A DNA stretch of 64,000 nucleotides from Pipra filicauda (Eukaryota > Chordata > Aves > Passeriformes > Pipridae), in NCBI RefSeq assembly GCF_003945595.2, contig NW_024103874.1:3606001-3670000 (forward strand), written 5' to 3'. A program made the translations under genes and the position numbers. The notes below the pieces were generated by a model. That model saw only the letters and a program-made list of their open reading frames with translations, did not search any database and was not told the DNA's origin. Each line of letters starts with the position of its first letter. The first letter of the stretch is position 1. Shown here in pieces: positions 24,801-39,800 of this stretch.

Positions 24801-27800
24801 ATTCGTGCAATTTTGTCACTTTGTTTGTGCAATTAAATACAGTTACCTTGTAAGAAATATTCCTTTGTTGAGCAGTCTCTGATAACTTTTCCACGAGGTT
24901 TTGTAGTCTTTGTTGTGTAGCATGCGATACGTAGCTAACTACATCAGGATGGATTTCTGTTATTCCATGTTTTTTACCTACAATCAGGACAGAAGTCAGT
25001 TGTAAATAAATATGTTACAACAGAACTAAACGTGAGGTCATTCTCAGTCATGGAAATTCAAATGCCTTTTTCAAAATAATGCTTTTGAGTATTGCTCAGA
25101 CAAGCATCAAATAGAAAATGGCATACATGTGAAAATTTACACTAGTTTAACAAAAGTTACTGTACATTAACAAATGCTTAACATTTGTTAACATAAAGTT
25201 ACTATATATTAGCAAATATTACAGTATAACAAATAATTGCAGACTGCTTTTTGTTTCACCATCAACTCTAAATTACTAAGTAAACATGATAAAAGTGTTT
25301 CTGAGTTTATTTCATTTGTCATGTTTGTTACACTGTATCAATTTATACAGTCAGAATTTTAACCAGGTCAAGTAGTTTTGTGGTGATTGCCACCACTTTA
25401 GAAGACAATTCTGTAGGTTTGCTACCTCTTGACATGATTCTACTTACATAAGCCAAGTGATTGCCCACAAGCATCGGAATATACCAGAAAATATCAGAAG
25501 GTAACAACTCCAGCTTTAAACCATTCAAATCAATTTCCATGGAAAATGCTTTGAATTAAACCCAAGAGTAGTAAAATTTGTTTTATTAATGTTCAAGATA
25601 AAACAACATACCTATTTCTAATATCCTTCTTTGTAAAGGTGCTGGGAAAAGGAAGGTTTCATCTTTACAGGACCTTGTTAATGTGCCCACCAGCTCAGAG
25701 TTTGTTGCCAATATCCGAGCACTTTCTTCTGACAGGTTGACTCCAGCCATTGATGCAACATCATTAATGTCATCATCATCCCTTAAAGAAAGGAAAGCTT
25801 ATTATAATACTGTATTATAATATTTAGTGCCTATCTGTGCACACTGCTACAATATCACAGCTGCACAGAATGAATTCCACAATTCCTGAGCAACTCCACA
25901 AAATCAGAATATTTTTATTTTTGCATTTGATTTGCTTTTCTTACATGATAAAACTAATTTAATTGCAAATGAGAAATTACTCCTTTCATTTCAAAGAGCA
26001 CTAATTTTGTAGTTCCTGCTTTTTCAAGATCCCTTCTTATGAATTGTTTCAACACCTTAAGAAACAAGAGACCAGACAAATCACTACCACAAAACAATAA
26101 TAATCTGCCCTCATCACTTAGACAGGTTGTACATCCAAATAATTCAAGCAGAGCTGAGAGAAGCGAAGGAATGAATTCCATTAGCTTGTCTGGGCAGGAA
26201 TTGTTTATGAGGTTTAGTGCCAGCTAAATGCTAAAACCAGTCTGGCACAAATATGTCCAGCATTGTCTGTTGAAGTCTTTAATGAAGAAGCAAACCTGCC
26301 CTCAGAATATCCACCTCTAGGTTACTGTGAGTTTCCCCAGTTGGATTCAGCACCACTGCAGCACCCAGGAAAGGCCCAGAGTTCAGCTGCCCAGGCAGCA
26401 CAAGCACAAACATCCAGTGCCTCACCTAAAAGAGCCTCCCCCAGGTTCTTTCAGTTTATTCTTCTGAGCAGCAGCTACTTGTGTTGAAACAGTGGCAATA
26501 GCTTTGTTTCCAGGTAATACTGCTGGTTTTACCACAGGTACTGCAAGACAGACAAGATTTGTACTACATCAGTAAGAGTTCGGATTTACAAGCCACTCAC
26601 AGGTAGTTATGGCAATAGATCTGGTACAAAGACTTTACCTCAATAGCTTCTGACAGCATTTCATCTAAAAAGCAGGACCCTCCCACACAATTCCAGCACC
26701 CACAACCATTTCTGACTGTAAATAATGCCCTGAGGAATGTGTATCCCCAGCCACTACGGCACTACACACTGAAGATTTTAGCAGTAGTACAAAAGCCATC
26801 ACGCAGCTCCAGGGCATTTAAGAACTGACATTCATAGAATCACAGAATGGTTTGGGTTGGAAGAGACCTTAAAGATCATCTAGTTTCAGGGCCTTGACAC
26901 CTTCCACTAGACCAGGTTGCTCCCAGCCTCATTCAACTTGGCCTTGAACACTTCCAGGGATGGGATGCCAACTTCTCTGGACAAGCAATCCCAAAACTAC
27001 ACTTCAGGTAATGCCATCAAATAGGGCATTTACCAGGTATCTTGACCTCTTACCTGTCTGAAGTTGATTCAGTTGAATTTGAGGAGTTGTGAGCATAATA
27101 CGACTGTGTGGCTGCCGCAATGCTACCATGGGTGTCTGTGTCAACGTTACTTGGGGGGGCCTTATCAATGCCCCTGCTTTCTGAGACTGTTGGATAACCT
27201 GCAAGTAACAAGGAAAAAAAGCACTGTAAATAATCCGACAATCAAGTGGGAAGAACAAACCCTAACAGCACTTTAATCAAGACGGATTTTAAACTACACT
27301 TTTTTTCCTAGTAGCTAGTTTCTCTGAAGAGCTCAAAGATCTTTGAGCTAAACCACTCCAGGCTGCACTTCAGCTCACGTACCAGTGGCGTGGTCTGGCC
27401 TTGTTTACTAACACCAACTTGTGTGGGCTGAGTGAGGCTGATGACAGGTTGCTGGAGGGTGCTTGTGACAGTGGCAGTCGCCTTCCCCGCCGAGCGCTGC
27501 TGCGTGGAGCTGAGCAGCACGGCCGCCGCTGACGGGATCGTGGCTATCGTCGCCTGCGTCGTCGGCTGCTGCTGCTGGCTCTGCTGAATGAAAGCTGCAG
27601 AGTCTGGTGTTAACTGTCTCAAGGCAGGTAAACTCCTCTGGAAGAGAGGAAAGGAAAGAATTTCGTTGGTTTTTTTTTTTTTTTTAGTCCTCACACAAGG
27701 AAATATGAATTGGAGAAAAACACTGCGTTTCATTTCAATCTGTTGGATCGGTCCGTGTGCACCTGAGAAAAGATGGCAAGTGAGCAGGCAGGAATACCAG

Positions 27801-30800
27801 GCTGCTCACATTTCATAAGCAGGACAGAGGGACAATGCCTTTTGGATATCAAGGGCATCTAGGTTATGCAGCCTACCTGGAACCCTGGTACATACTTAAC
27901 AACCCAAGCCCATGCTGCCCTCCTTGACTGTGCTGCTCCACACGTTCCCAGCTACATGTAAAGGCTTAAAAGACATACTGGAACACCAAGGAGGATTTCA
28001 GAATAGCTCAGAGACCACAGTGTTTTACTGGATTCTTAAATTAGCTGTTTTCTTATGGCAACAATTTTTATCCTCAGGAACAGCTCAAGGTTGAACAAGC
28101 ATTTAAGAACCCAGAAATGTCAACACACACCTACAACTATATCCCTTAATCATACATTAGTTAAGCAGTTCCACTCTTACTATTCAATGCTGTCGTACTT
28201 TCTATGATTTTCTGATGGTAAATGTTTTGGAATAAACACTAATTTGAGATGTGTCCAATTACTACAAAATTTAAGACAAATGTGATTTATTATTAAGAGG
28301 TGGTAAATTCCTGGCTTATCCGTACAAAGAGTTATATAGCCCAGGGAAAAGATTTGCCCAGAAGGTACAGTTTTCTGTATAATTCAATCCCTTGTTTTCT
28401 TTCCAGGACTAAAAAGAGAATAATAAATCAATTCATACGTTTGCTGGTCTAAGTCAGAGAAAGAAAACCTTTCAGATTTCTCAAAAGAGCTGCGATGTGA
28501 CACTGGTAGAAATTACATTACTTACTGACTGTGCCAAAGAATCACACCAACAAACTCTTGGAACTCAGAGGTAAAAATACTTTTTAAGGGAGCAAAAGTC
28601 AAATCAGGCACCATTTAAAACTTCCCTTTACATCATTTTGGAATTCTATCTACACTGGTAAAGGATGTGCTTCTGTTCATTGCTGCTGATACGTAAGCAC
28701 AGAAATAAAGAAAAGCAGTGCATACAAGTTACCTTCAGGAAAGGCACAAGGTAAGGTTGAGGTGAAGAATTAAGTTCTCTGTACAGCCTACTGGTAAAAT
28801 CTTCTGGTTCAATTTTTCCATCCTTTAAAACAGAAAAACCAAATGAACAAACATTCAATACAAAAAAAAAAAGGTAACAATTTATTGGAAATAAGTGGCT
28901 TTATAATCCTTCACTATTTTTAGTCACGAATAGCTTTATGGTAGTAACTAATTTTACTATGAATTCCAACTAGGAAGACCTACAGACCTCTGGTTATCAC
29001 ATAACATCTGGAATATACAGCTCTACCTTACACTAAAGGTTGCTAACAATGAGGCTAAGTAATACGAGTACTCATTCTATAAATATTAACTATATCAAGG
29101 CTTTACATTTGAATCATATAACATTAAATTTTTTTTTCTAAAAAACTGTGATTTTGTACAGTCAGTTATTGCACTGGCTGTAGTGTCTTGTCTCGAGTAC
29201 ATAATAAATCTTTTTATTCACCATTTTATCAAAATGTAGAATTTAAAGAGCCACTATTCACATTACAGTTCAATTTAATTCATGTTCTCAGGCATGAATA
29301 TAAGCAGTAATATCTCATTTACAAACTCAATGAAAAATTTATGCATCTATTTTAATTCAGAAGAAGCAAAGTTAATTTATCTCAGATTTTATAAACTTCC
29401 TCCTCTGAAGAAAAATAATTCAGACTCCGTTTTGAGTCTGAATTTGCCCAGATACTTTTCAACTTTTCTTACCAGCAGGTTCTGTACTAATTCTTTCACA
29501 TTGGCCGCAGTCTCTGAAGACTGTTTTCCAGATGATGCCAGTTTTATTAATGTGGACAGGAAGTTTTTGCATTTCTTCACATTTTCCATAGTTTCCTTAG
29601 GAGGAAGAGTAGAAGGGAAACAGGGAAATGAAGATAAACTCTTTCATATGTGATCTGACCATATACTTTGAGAAATAAAGTTCATAACTGCAGACTATTA
29701 TTTACAGATTTATGTTCCTCAAAGATTAAGATATAACCAGATTGAAATTATGATTTTGCTTCATATATATCTATGTATTGTACATTTTTGTTATCAAAAT
29801 GTAAGAAAGTATGATTCTTCATGAAGTTAGGAAATGCCAGTGATTTTAATAATGGCACATTGTGTATGAGAAAATAAGTGTTTTAGCAGGACAACAAATA
29901 GCAAAGCTTTTCTTTCACAGTGCGTGGATTCTCCCTGTTCTGCAGTCCTGGAAACATGGAGCTTGAATGAATCAGTGCCAACTTCTTATCCCTTGTCATA
30001 CTGATTCTACTCTGCAGCACTGAACGATTCACTGTTCTATAAAATACATCAAACATGTTTTAAAAAAATGAGTGCTTTAAAACTGTTACAGAAATAAAAA
30101 TTAATACTTTGACACTTTTCAAAATTTAAGAGACCTGTATCCACAGGTTTTAGTTATATGGTTCTACTAAAGTTTACTTTTTCAACACCAATGGCTCACA
30201 GAATTCCTGCATCATCACTGCTCTCCACTCTCTCTGTATTTACATTTTTGTGTGTATATATATACATACATACATGCACATATGTATATGTGAATAAACA
30301 AAGAGATGTTAAATTTAGCAGTGTCTTACTGTGGCAGCAGTGGAGGTGGCCGTTGTTCCTTGCACTGTTCTCTGAGGAGTTCCAGTTTGTACAGCTGTTG
30401 CTGTGCCCAGCGTGGTTGTTTGTGCAGTACCACCCAGAACAATCTGAGGCTGCAGAGAATACAAACACAAGATTATTTTACTTGAAAGATATCAAAAAGC
30501 TGTTTTCCTGAGTCATCAAAACAGAAAACGAGCTCTGGGACAGTAGAACACCTTTCTCAGCTACTATAAATAAGTTACTGTGTGATCGGTTGCAGTGAAC
30601 AGAAAGAGCCACCAGATGGCACTAAACACATTCCAAACAGGAATCCCAAAAGTTGAAAAATTGCGCGATTTTTGGTCACTGAATAAAATACCATAAATAT
30701 ATCTTCAGCCACTGTGGTTTAAAAACACAGCTTAAACGAGTGCTGAATTCCTGTGAATGCAATAGCTTTTTCTACCTGTTTTGTTAAATGCCACTTCCAA

Positions 30801-33800
30801 AGGGAGGAATTTCTAAAAAGGTACTATGACAAAAGCTCGGATCTTCTCGAGGTCTTTGTGATGAACAATGGGACAAAACACTGTCTAGTTTTGTAGACAG
30901 ATCGGCAGCTCAAAGCAGGAACATCACCTCTAAAGAATCACCATTGTAAACAAGAACTTCTCACGTACACAGCTCATTCATGGACTTCCAACACAGTCTA
31001 ATTATTAACAACAACCCCGGGACAGCAATTCCTATCAAGTTACAGCTGACACTCAGAATTTTAACAAATCATTTGTAAACTTGCTCTTTATATAAAGGTG
31101 CACAAGAAAAGAGGCCCCAGTGCTGCCAAAGCTAACTTTCATTGGTATTTTGAGAGAAACTGAAGGAGACAAGGGTTTCATTTGTCTCATTTTTTTGAAA
31201 TCAGGATAAACGAAGTCCATGGTGTGCTCATTACAGCATAAAATATGCAGATGGAATGATCTTTATTTTTTTTTGTCCAGTATAACAGCAGTGCAAATTA
31301 AGGGGACTCAGTTAGGTAAATTAACTCTTAGATCTGGAAAGATCACGGGCACAGGCAAAGGCTCTCTGAGGGAAAAAAGGTTAACTGGATGCATAGCAAA
31401 ACCTGCATGTTTTAAATTAAAACTCTCTAATCCTGTCTACTCAAAGGATGAAGAAAGCACAATGAGACAGATTAGGCGACAGCAATCATATTGTATCAGT
31501 GCTGCCTGGAAGCCATGTGGAGAATTTCACACTCTTGCACTGTTTTTTAAACTCACGCCACCATCTCTCAAAAAACATTTCCAGGTAAGCCCATGATTAC
31601 CAGAGGCCAGACTATGAGAGGACAGCCCAGACTGACACCACTGCCTGTCCTTCAGTTATCAGTCTCTAGAAGGACACAGACCAAAGAAGAGACCTGTGTG
31701 AGAGGAAGAAGGCTTGGGGAAGAGAAGGCTGCCAGTGCAGTTGTCTTTGCAATTGTAAATTTTGCTGCAGAATTCAGAGGACTGCAGATCCATCATAGGA
31801 ATAACACCACAGCTCCAAATCCAAAGGGAATTCCTGTCAGTTTCTTGAGGCAGAAGACATAAAGGTATTTTGTTTTAGTCGGCTCTGTGGCGATACAAAC
31901 TACTAACAGGATACCTTTAAACAGAGATGCATATCGGTATAATATGAAATAATAATAACACAGACATAAAAAATTATACCCATACATCCTAAATATACAT
32001 TGAGAGCTGCCAGTGTTTTAGAAAGGATAATCCAGGAGGCATTTCTTCCCTGCACTTAGCGACTGCATTTCCTGTCTGTCTGGCAGCCTCATTTATACAT
32101 TACTTTCCTACACACTCACTTGCACAACCGGGGGACGCTGTAGCGTTGTCGTGGGTTGCACTGTTGTTTGAGCCTGAGACACTTGCTTGATAATAGTAGT
32201 TGGTGTCACCTGTCGTGCAATAATGGGTGTTCCTGGAGCCTGGGGAAGAGAAAAAAAAAACCAAATACATCAGTGCCCGTAGTTAAATATCCTCTACCTT
32301 ATCTAGTATTTTGTCCCTGGACAGTTAATATTGCTACAGATACCAAAGAATGCATCGAAACCACTAGAAAACTGTGAGAAGGAATTTTAGACTTGAACCT
32401 AATGCACCTGTCAAAATCTCAGTGTATATATACCCATATCCACATTTTTCTTTTAGTCTTACATTTTCTCTGGGGAAAAGAGTTGTACACATTAACCATA
32501 TGAGGTCTTCTCTGTATCAAAATTTTAAACTTAATGAGATCCAGATAGGTAAAAATATTTTTGATGAGTAACAGCCAAGCTGTAACAGAATTAGGACCAA
32601 AATACATCACCTTTACCATGTGGAAAGTAGATTTAGAGTAGATATTAGGAATAAATTCTTTACTATAAGGGTGGTGAGGCACTGGCACAGGCTGCCCAGA
32701 GAAGTGGACTCCCCATCCCTGAAGTGTTCAAGGCCAGGCTGGATAGGGCTTGGAGCAACCTGGTCTAGTGGTAGGGGAGCTGGAATGAGATGAGCTTTAA
32801 GGTCCCTTCCAACCCAAACCATTCTATGAATCTATGAAAAGCCTGTATAGCCCCAGTTAGATCTATGGTTTCTTCAATCCCTAACACCATACCTTCCTTA
32901 CTTTTTGGCGTATTCTTCACTGAAAGAAAATAGATCTTACAGTTTTTAGCCCTACAAATCACTGAGCTGACCTGCACTGTCGATATCTGCACTGGGGGTG
33001 CACTGGTCGGTGTAGCAGGACGAGGAGTCAGAGTATTCTGAGGCTGGGACTGGGCGTGTGCCTGTGCTTGCATCTGTGCCAAGGCTTGTTGGGGGATCAT
33101 CAGCAACTGCCCGTTCTCACTGCGCACAAGGACCATGCCTGGAAAACAGATATTGGTCAAGCAACACACATCCTTTCCAAACATGAAAGAACATCTTTTT
33201 CTGATCTTTTTATCCAAGTTGGATGCATATGGAATTAATGTCCTGCTGAAGGACTAAGCAACTCACAAAAGAGGTTTAGAATAAAATCAAAATACCCGGC
33301 TGCAGTATGACATTTTGTGTAGAATAGCTTAATATCAGAAATACTCCTTCTCTGTCTAAATGCTCAGTATATTGTGCATCAGAACACAGTGAGGTGTATT
33401 TGCCCCAACAAAAAATATTCCATGTGACTCAACATTAAAATTAGCAACATGTAAAAATCCTACCTGCTCTTTACTAAGAAATTTGTTTTATGAAACACTA
33501 CAAATAAAAGAAAATCCTGCCATTAGGCAAGATTCCTGTTAAGAGGGGAAGAAAAATAATCAAACATAAGCTTTAGCATCAACAGGAACACAATTGTCTA
33601 AGTTCTAAATTAATTTCCCATAACCAATTCAGTAATGAAAGTGGCTATAAAATCATAATCTGTCTCACGTGCATCAGCAACAGGCTGCATTGTGCCATGT
33701 TACACCCCAAAAGAAAAATAAAACAGAGAGGGAAATGAGGCCGTCATTCCCTGCTCAGTCACTCAGATCAATACACTTAACCCCACTGGGCAGCTGGAGG

Positions 33801-36800
33801 GAAACAGCTTTTAACAGGCAGATTTTCAGATGAGATTCTCTCTTCCTTGAAGGTACAAACAGGATCTGGACAACATGAACTGTTTTCCAAGAGCTCCTTC
33901 ATTCCTCACGCCTCAGTCAGCCCAGGAGAGCCTCAGACCTCATCAGCTCTGAAAAAGCCACCTAAGGAAACAAACTGGGCACTCAGTTAGTTGGCTTTTG
34001 TGAGCAACTACAGGAGGAACCTTCACCATGAAAATCAAGAGGCACTACTGAAATCAGAAAGTTTTTCTGAAGTGTTGTTCAGTGAATCAAAAGCCTACAC
34101 ACGCTCCCCAACAATATCTGGAGATCTGGTCTATGCCATCGCAGAGCATGACTACTTCAAAAGAGTCAAGCTTTTATTTGCTTTTCTATTCAGGTGAAGT
34201 GCCAAAATGTTTACAGACAATGCCTCAAACAGTTTTCTTGGACTGTTTGAAAGTTAAACTACAAAAATCCATATACTTATTTCTATAAAAATGCGTCCAA
34301 AAAAAAAGCCTTAGTTGATTTGCCCCTAATTTTTCCATACATTCTCTGCATTAACTCTCTTTTAATGAAGCAGTCATATAGAGACATTAAACTAGTTTAC
34401 ATCCATAAGGTGATTTTCTATTGCAACTTAATTAGAAATGTTAAGGAGGGACCCACAATGTGCTACGGACAAGAGTTACATCTAGAAACAAATATTCTCA
34501 GACTGGTTTTCTGTAGGAAAGGGGGGGAGGAACTTATTTATAGTCTTGCAGACTACAGAAATAAATGCTCTTTGTTCAGCTGTCAAGTCCAAAAAACTAT
34601 TTTCCAAGCCATTCCAAACAGTAATGTATTTTCTCCTGTAACTTATGTAAGAAGAAGTATTTTCCTTAAAACAGCAAGGGCACACACACCATCACCACAG
34701 CTTATGAGAACCTTAAAAGCCTTAATAGTGAACACAGAGCTTGATCCTGTCAGCTGCTCATCAGAACCATCACTACTTTATCTCAATCAGCCTCATGCTA
34801 CAGGGAGGGGGCTACTGACAAAAAAAAAAGAGAAATTCAACATTTTAAAGACTAAAGAGTGACCTACTACTACATCAAGCTCATTCCTGCACAAACAGAA
34901 CCTGCCATCCTCTTCCAATGTGCAAACAAAATCCTGGGAAATGAACTCACATTGCCCATTTTTGTCATTCCTCATAATAATCAGCTGAAGCAGATAAACA
35001 CTGAATCAATGGAAATCTTCAATACTGTTATAACTGAAAACATCAGTACAGTGAAAATCTGATTAGAGGAGCTATTTTCAAGTCAACATCAAATATTAAG
35101 GCTTGTTGGGTACTATTTAGTTTCTAGCAATGGAAAAGGCCCAATGCAACTACCTATGACTGTGCCTTCATCAAGTCCTTAAACATCACAGAATTATACT
35201 GACATCCCACAGAAAACTCTTTTTCTTAAAACTCACCATTTTTGGGGTTCCCTAGGATATTCTAAGGTTAATGTACCATACAAATCCTTTAAAGCTATAT
35301 ATTTTTCCCTTACAGAAGCAACATAAGAGACACTAACTGTAGTTTGGGAAGAGGGGATTGTTTTTTGAACTTCTCTCCCAGTGAAATGTGACTAAAATTA
35401 TTTGAAAGCACCAAGTTAAAACCCCTCACCTGCACATGAGAAACTTTTATAGCATCAGAGCTCTATGATAACTGCTCCTGTCTCCAGTTCAACACACACA
35501 TCAGTCTCAGGAACGGGTGTGCACCCCCCACTAATGCCCTGCAACATCACAATTACCCTTCGGCACAGCAGTCCTGTCAACTAACTGGTTTTCTCCCCAA
35601 AATATGAATGAGAAGAGAGCAAAGAGGGGAAATAACCACAAAATGAAGGCTGGATACCCATAGAGTGCAAGCACAACGTCTGAACAATGAAATATTCTCC
35701 CTGAGCTACATGCAAAATTAGAACATGCCTACACATTAACATAGCACAACTGCTCAAACAGACAGTTGAAAAGCACAGTAATGTGAGCTTTAGAAAACAT
35801 ATCAAGAAAGTTCAATTTTTGGCAGCAGACAGATAAAACAATCATTTGTAATTCAAACCCTGACTTTAAGTACTACCCTGCTAGATTTCTAACTATGGGA
35901 AGTCTGAACTTTCCATCAAGTATTGAAGTCATAATAAAAAAGTAACTCATACAAAGCTACATTTGAACAGTTCTTTCATTCCCATTCAAATTTGATACAC
36001 AGTTATTTTCAACTTAGAGAGTTTCTAAGGTGTCATTATCTCAGGGTCTACCCCTGATAAATTCCTGTGCACACACACTGGGCTATATACAAACATAAAG
36101 ACAATTACTAATATCTGACTAGTCTTGCATAAACTTTAATCATGGTATGAGGATATGAGACATTTTACCTGCTTGGAATGTTGGTGTATGAGTGATTTCG
36201 GACAAGGTGTAAAAATTCAGATTGTGATGAACTTGGTTACTGAAATTTCTGTGCAGCAATTCACCAGTACTACAGTCTGCAGGCAAGTAAGTTTTGACTG
36301 AACAAACACATAACGCCCCTCAAGCCTTGTTGAGAATTCTTTACAAAGGGAGGTGGAGCTGCTCTCTCAGCTTCTCTCCCCCCAGCCCAACTACAGACTC
36401 TTTTCCAACCCAATTAGCTAAAAAAGGAACTCACTAACCCAAAACTACACCCAGGCTGGCACTAAGTGGATTTTCAGTGAAGTTCAGAAGGCTCATTGGT
36501 GCTAACTCGATTAAGAATTAAAAAGAAAGTCCCATTTATCTCCTCCTTCTAAACAACGTCAGTGTAGGACTGTAACAGCCCCCTCTCTCCATCCATACGT
36601 GAATCTCAGTTGATCCATTTGTGGCAGTAGAACAGAAGAAGGGCTGACAGACAAACGTGTAGAAAAACAAATTTCTTTCTCCTGTGTTCCAAAACTTATA
36701 TTTTAAATATTTAAATAGAGGTGAGTATCATAACCTCAAACTCCAGTGCATAAGGCTGGAAATGCTGAAGGAACCAGGTCAGAACTGACCACCAGGTACT

Positions 36801-39800
36801 AGTAGATAGCTAGTATTTTATAAGGTATCTCACTGTTTCAATTAAATTTAGCAACATATTTAAAGTAGGATGAAAAAGGATGAAAAAGATCTTTCTGTTT
36901 CAAGTTTATCATCCAGGGGTTTGTTCCACAAATGGATAAATTACTATTTAAGCTCAAACAGCTAATAAAGATAATTGGAAATGTTCAATTAGAAAAAGGT
37001 GACAATAAAACTTGTTCATTTTAAATATCTCTCTGCCTTATTTTTCCTAGACAGTCTGATCACGTGTACTCTAAAATCATATTCAATATTAAAAATGCAA
37101 ATATTCAAGCATTCTTTCCAAGTCTCTCATTAAAAAACTAATTAAAATTAAAATTAATTACCATTTTTGTTAGAAGTCAGAGGCTTAAGAGAATCCTGAA
37201 AGAGGCTCATATTTTAGTTTGAATTAAACAATTCATCATGGCTCCAAATGAAGGATTAACAAAACTGAGTTGGATTGCTCCTTAAGCCAAAGGGACTTGT
37301 GCTCTTGACCAGTACAATGGTCATCCCACGTGTTCTTGTTGTGGAGACCTTCCCAGATCTCTCCTGTTTACCAGAGTGTTTGGAAGGGAAAATGTCATTA
37401 TTATAGGATGTAGCTGCATGATTCCACAGTGTCGTCTTTGCCTCTTGCTTATTTGTGTTTCCATTTGCTATCGGCATTGCCATTTACAAAGTGCTGTGCT
37501 TTGGGGGTTTGTTTCTTTGTTGGTGTTTTTTGTTTTTTTTTAAATTAATAAAACTTGTGAAATTACGCACTGGAATCAAAAGTGAAGAGCTCTGGCCATA
37601 GGACATGTCAGAAAAACACAAACCAGGCTTTTTTCAAATGTCTCCCTCTTCCTTATTTCTTTGAAACATGGCTTGGCTTAGCAAAGACTAAAGAAAAAAA
37701 TAAAACAGAATAATAAAGAAGACTAATAAAATATTTTGTAGCCTTTGCAGACCACTCTGATTATCTGTGTAATTCCCAAGACTTTCTTGCTAGAGAACCT
37801 CTACATCCAAAAAGAAAAAAACCCACGCAAGTTTCCTGTTTTGTTACCAGTTTTTGCTGGTAAATCTTAATTAATAATATGTATAGGAGCTGGACTTCTC
37901 AAGGAGAGAGTTAAAACTTGCTGCAAGTATAGCAGGCACCTTCAGATCAATGTTCTGAGGCAATCCCCAGTCCAGCAGACTGTCCCCTCTCACTGCCATA
38001 CCAGCAGGAGTATCTGGGTGTCACCTCTCAGGACAAATGCTCCATGTCTCAGGGACTGCATCCATACCACAGGTGACACGCTGAAGGACTTCACCTACAG
38101 TTAGCAGGCACGTAACAAGAGGACCACAAAAAGGTGTGCCCATGCTTGTCTCGTACCAGTGTGCAAGGACAAAACTTCTGCCTATCTGTGAAATACAAAC
38201 CCTAGACAGGATCCTATCAGATCCCAAGGGACAACATCTCTCTTCCTAATGCAGACACTGAACAGAAGAACAGAAGGTTCAAGCTTACAGATTTTGCTCA
38301 TTACCCACAGTGTAGCTCATGGTCTAATCCAGATCAATTCAGAACTATTACTAAGAACCTAGACTTTTAATAGGTTGTTTTTTTCAGTTGCTGAGACATG
38401 ACAGAAGAATTAATGGGTGTATGATCTTGAAAGTGCATGGAGAATATCCTTTTCCAGTCTCCTGAGGAAATTCTCTTCTTAAAAGTAGAAAGGTAACTGA
38501 ACTTTATTTCCCAAGAAAAAACAGCTAGGGTCAGGTTAGGCAGCAAAGAATCAATACACACACATGCTGGTGTTCAGAAAGAATGTCCAAGCCTGAAAGA
38601 ATAACTAGAGGATTGATGCTTCTGGTGTAGGAAATCAAAGTCCTTACAAACACCTCTAGAAAATAAAGTTATTGATCATACAGTCCGCTGACATCTGACA
38701 AATCTTCAAATCCTAACTAGATTTGCCAGGGAAGTTCACTATGAGGTTATCTCCACGTCAAAGCATTTGGGCCTTAAGCTCTCAAGCGCACACTCATTTG
38801 TGGCAAGATGCTGCAAACATTTGACATGGCAGAAAATTCTGACAGTAATCCTATGTGGGCTGTGCCATATTAGCAGGAGAAAGCTTTATGAGAGTATCCC
38901 TACGGAACTGTCAGAAGAGATTCTGTTGCAACAAAACGGAAAGCAAATGTCTGTAAGGTTATGCAAGTTGTTGCCATACACACCACAAAAACCATCTAAA
39001 GCAAAGGGGATGAGTCCAGGCTCTGCAGGTGGTTGGACCAGGTAAAACAGGGACCATGAGATGAAAGAAGTTTTATAAAAGCACAAAGTTTCTACGATTT
39101 TTCCAATACAAAAAAGTTGGAATACCGTAGAGAGCTGGAGAAAAAGACAGCTGCCTGTACAAACTACAGGAACAGCTTTAGCAGAAGTGATGTATGTCCC
39201 TTATTCCAGAAAAGGAAATGGATAACCTGGTACTGACATCAACGCTGTCCAACTATTCCTTCTCTCACAGTAACTGACCCACCTGGGAAAGTTCTAACTC
39301 TACAGGAATGAAAGGCCAGGAAAAGCAGAAAGAACCTATTGAAGTCTGCTGGTCCACTGCAGCTCCATGAAAACCTGGGTAATTAAGGGAATCTTTCCTA
39401 ACACCAGACAACTTCTAGCACACTTACAATTATTTGCATGTGTCAAAAAGCAGCATCTGTAACCAGCACATGTGTAGCAGCTCATGAAGGACAATCTATA
39501 CACCAGCTCCTGAGAAACAGGGATTACAAATCAAGATGAGTACCACAGAACTGTAAATGGTAACACAGCTGTGGATTAGATGTCACTGAAGACACACTAT
39601 TTCACACCCCATGAGAGGTGTGCACCAGCTGCATTAGGTGCTCTGGCTTAAGTTTAGGTGCTTAGAACCTCAGGTGACCTGTGCTGCACAAGAAATCCAG
39701 AAAAAGCTTTTACTTGAGCTTGCTGAAGCTTTTGACACCATCAGAGATCCAAGCTCTCGAGTTTCATCAAACGTGGTTGTTTTGTGACTTCTATAAAGGC

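Larger units (their letters stand above)
24225..32971 (-). other. TAF4: TAF4 introns 3-12 (between exons 3 and 13)
   Basis: Ten introns separate exons 3 to 13: 732, 1,670, 734, 650, 1,095, 184, 513, 644, 634 and 622 nt. All have GT-AG ends. They are AT-rich and hold CR1 fragments in introns 3 and 9, a CTCF-like site and a TA/CA microsatellite in introns 4 and 5 respectively, and a 16-base poly(T) run (27,670-27,685) upstream of exon 8. Otherwise I see nothing in them. Confidence 0.85.

Noticed and set aside
34320..34862. 180-codon plus-strand open frame in TAF4 intron 2
   Set aside because: Low-complexity AT-derived residue content, no family signature, and length compatible with chance.
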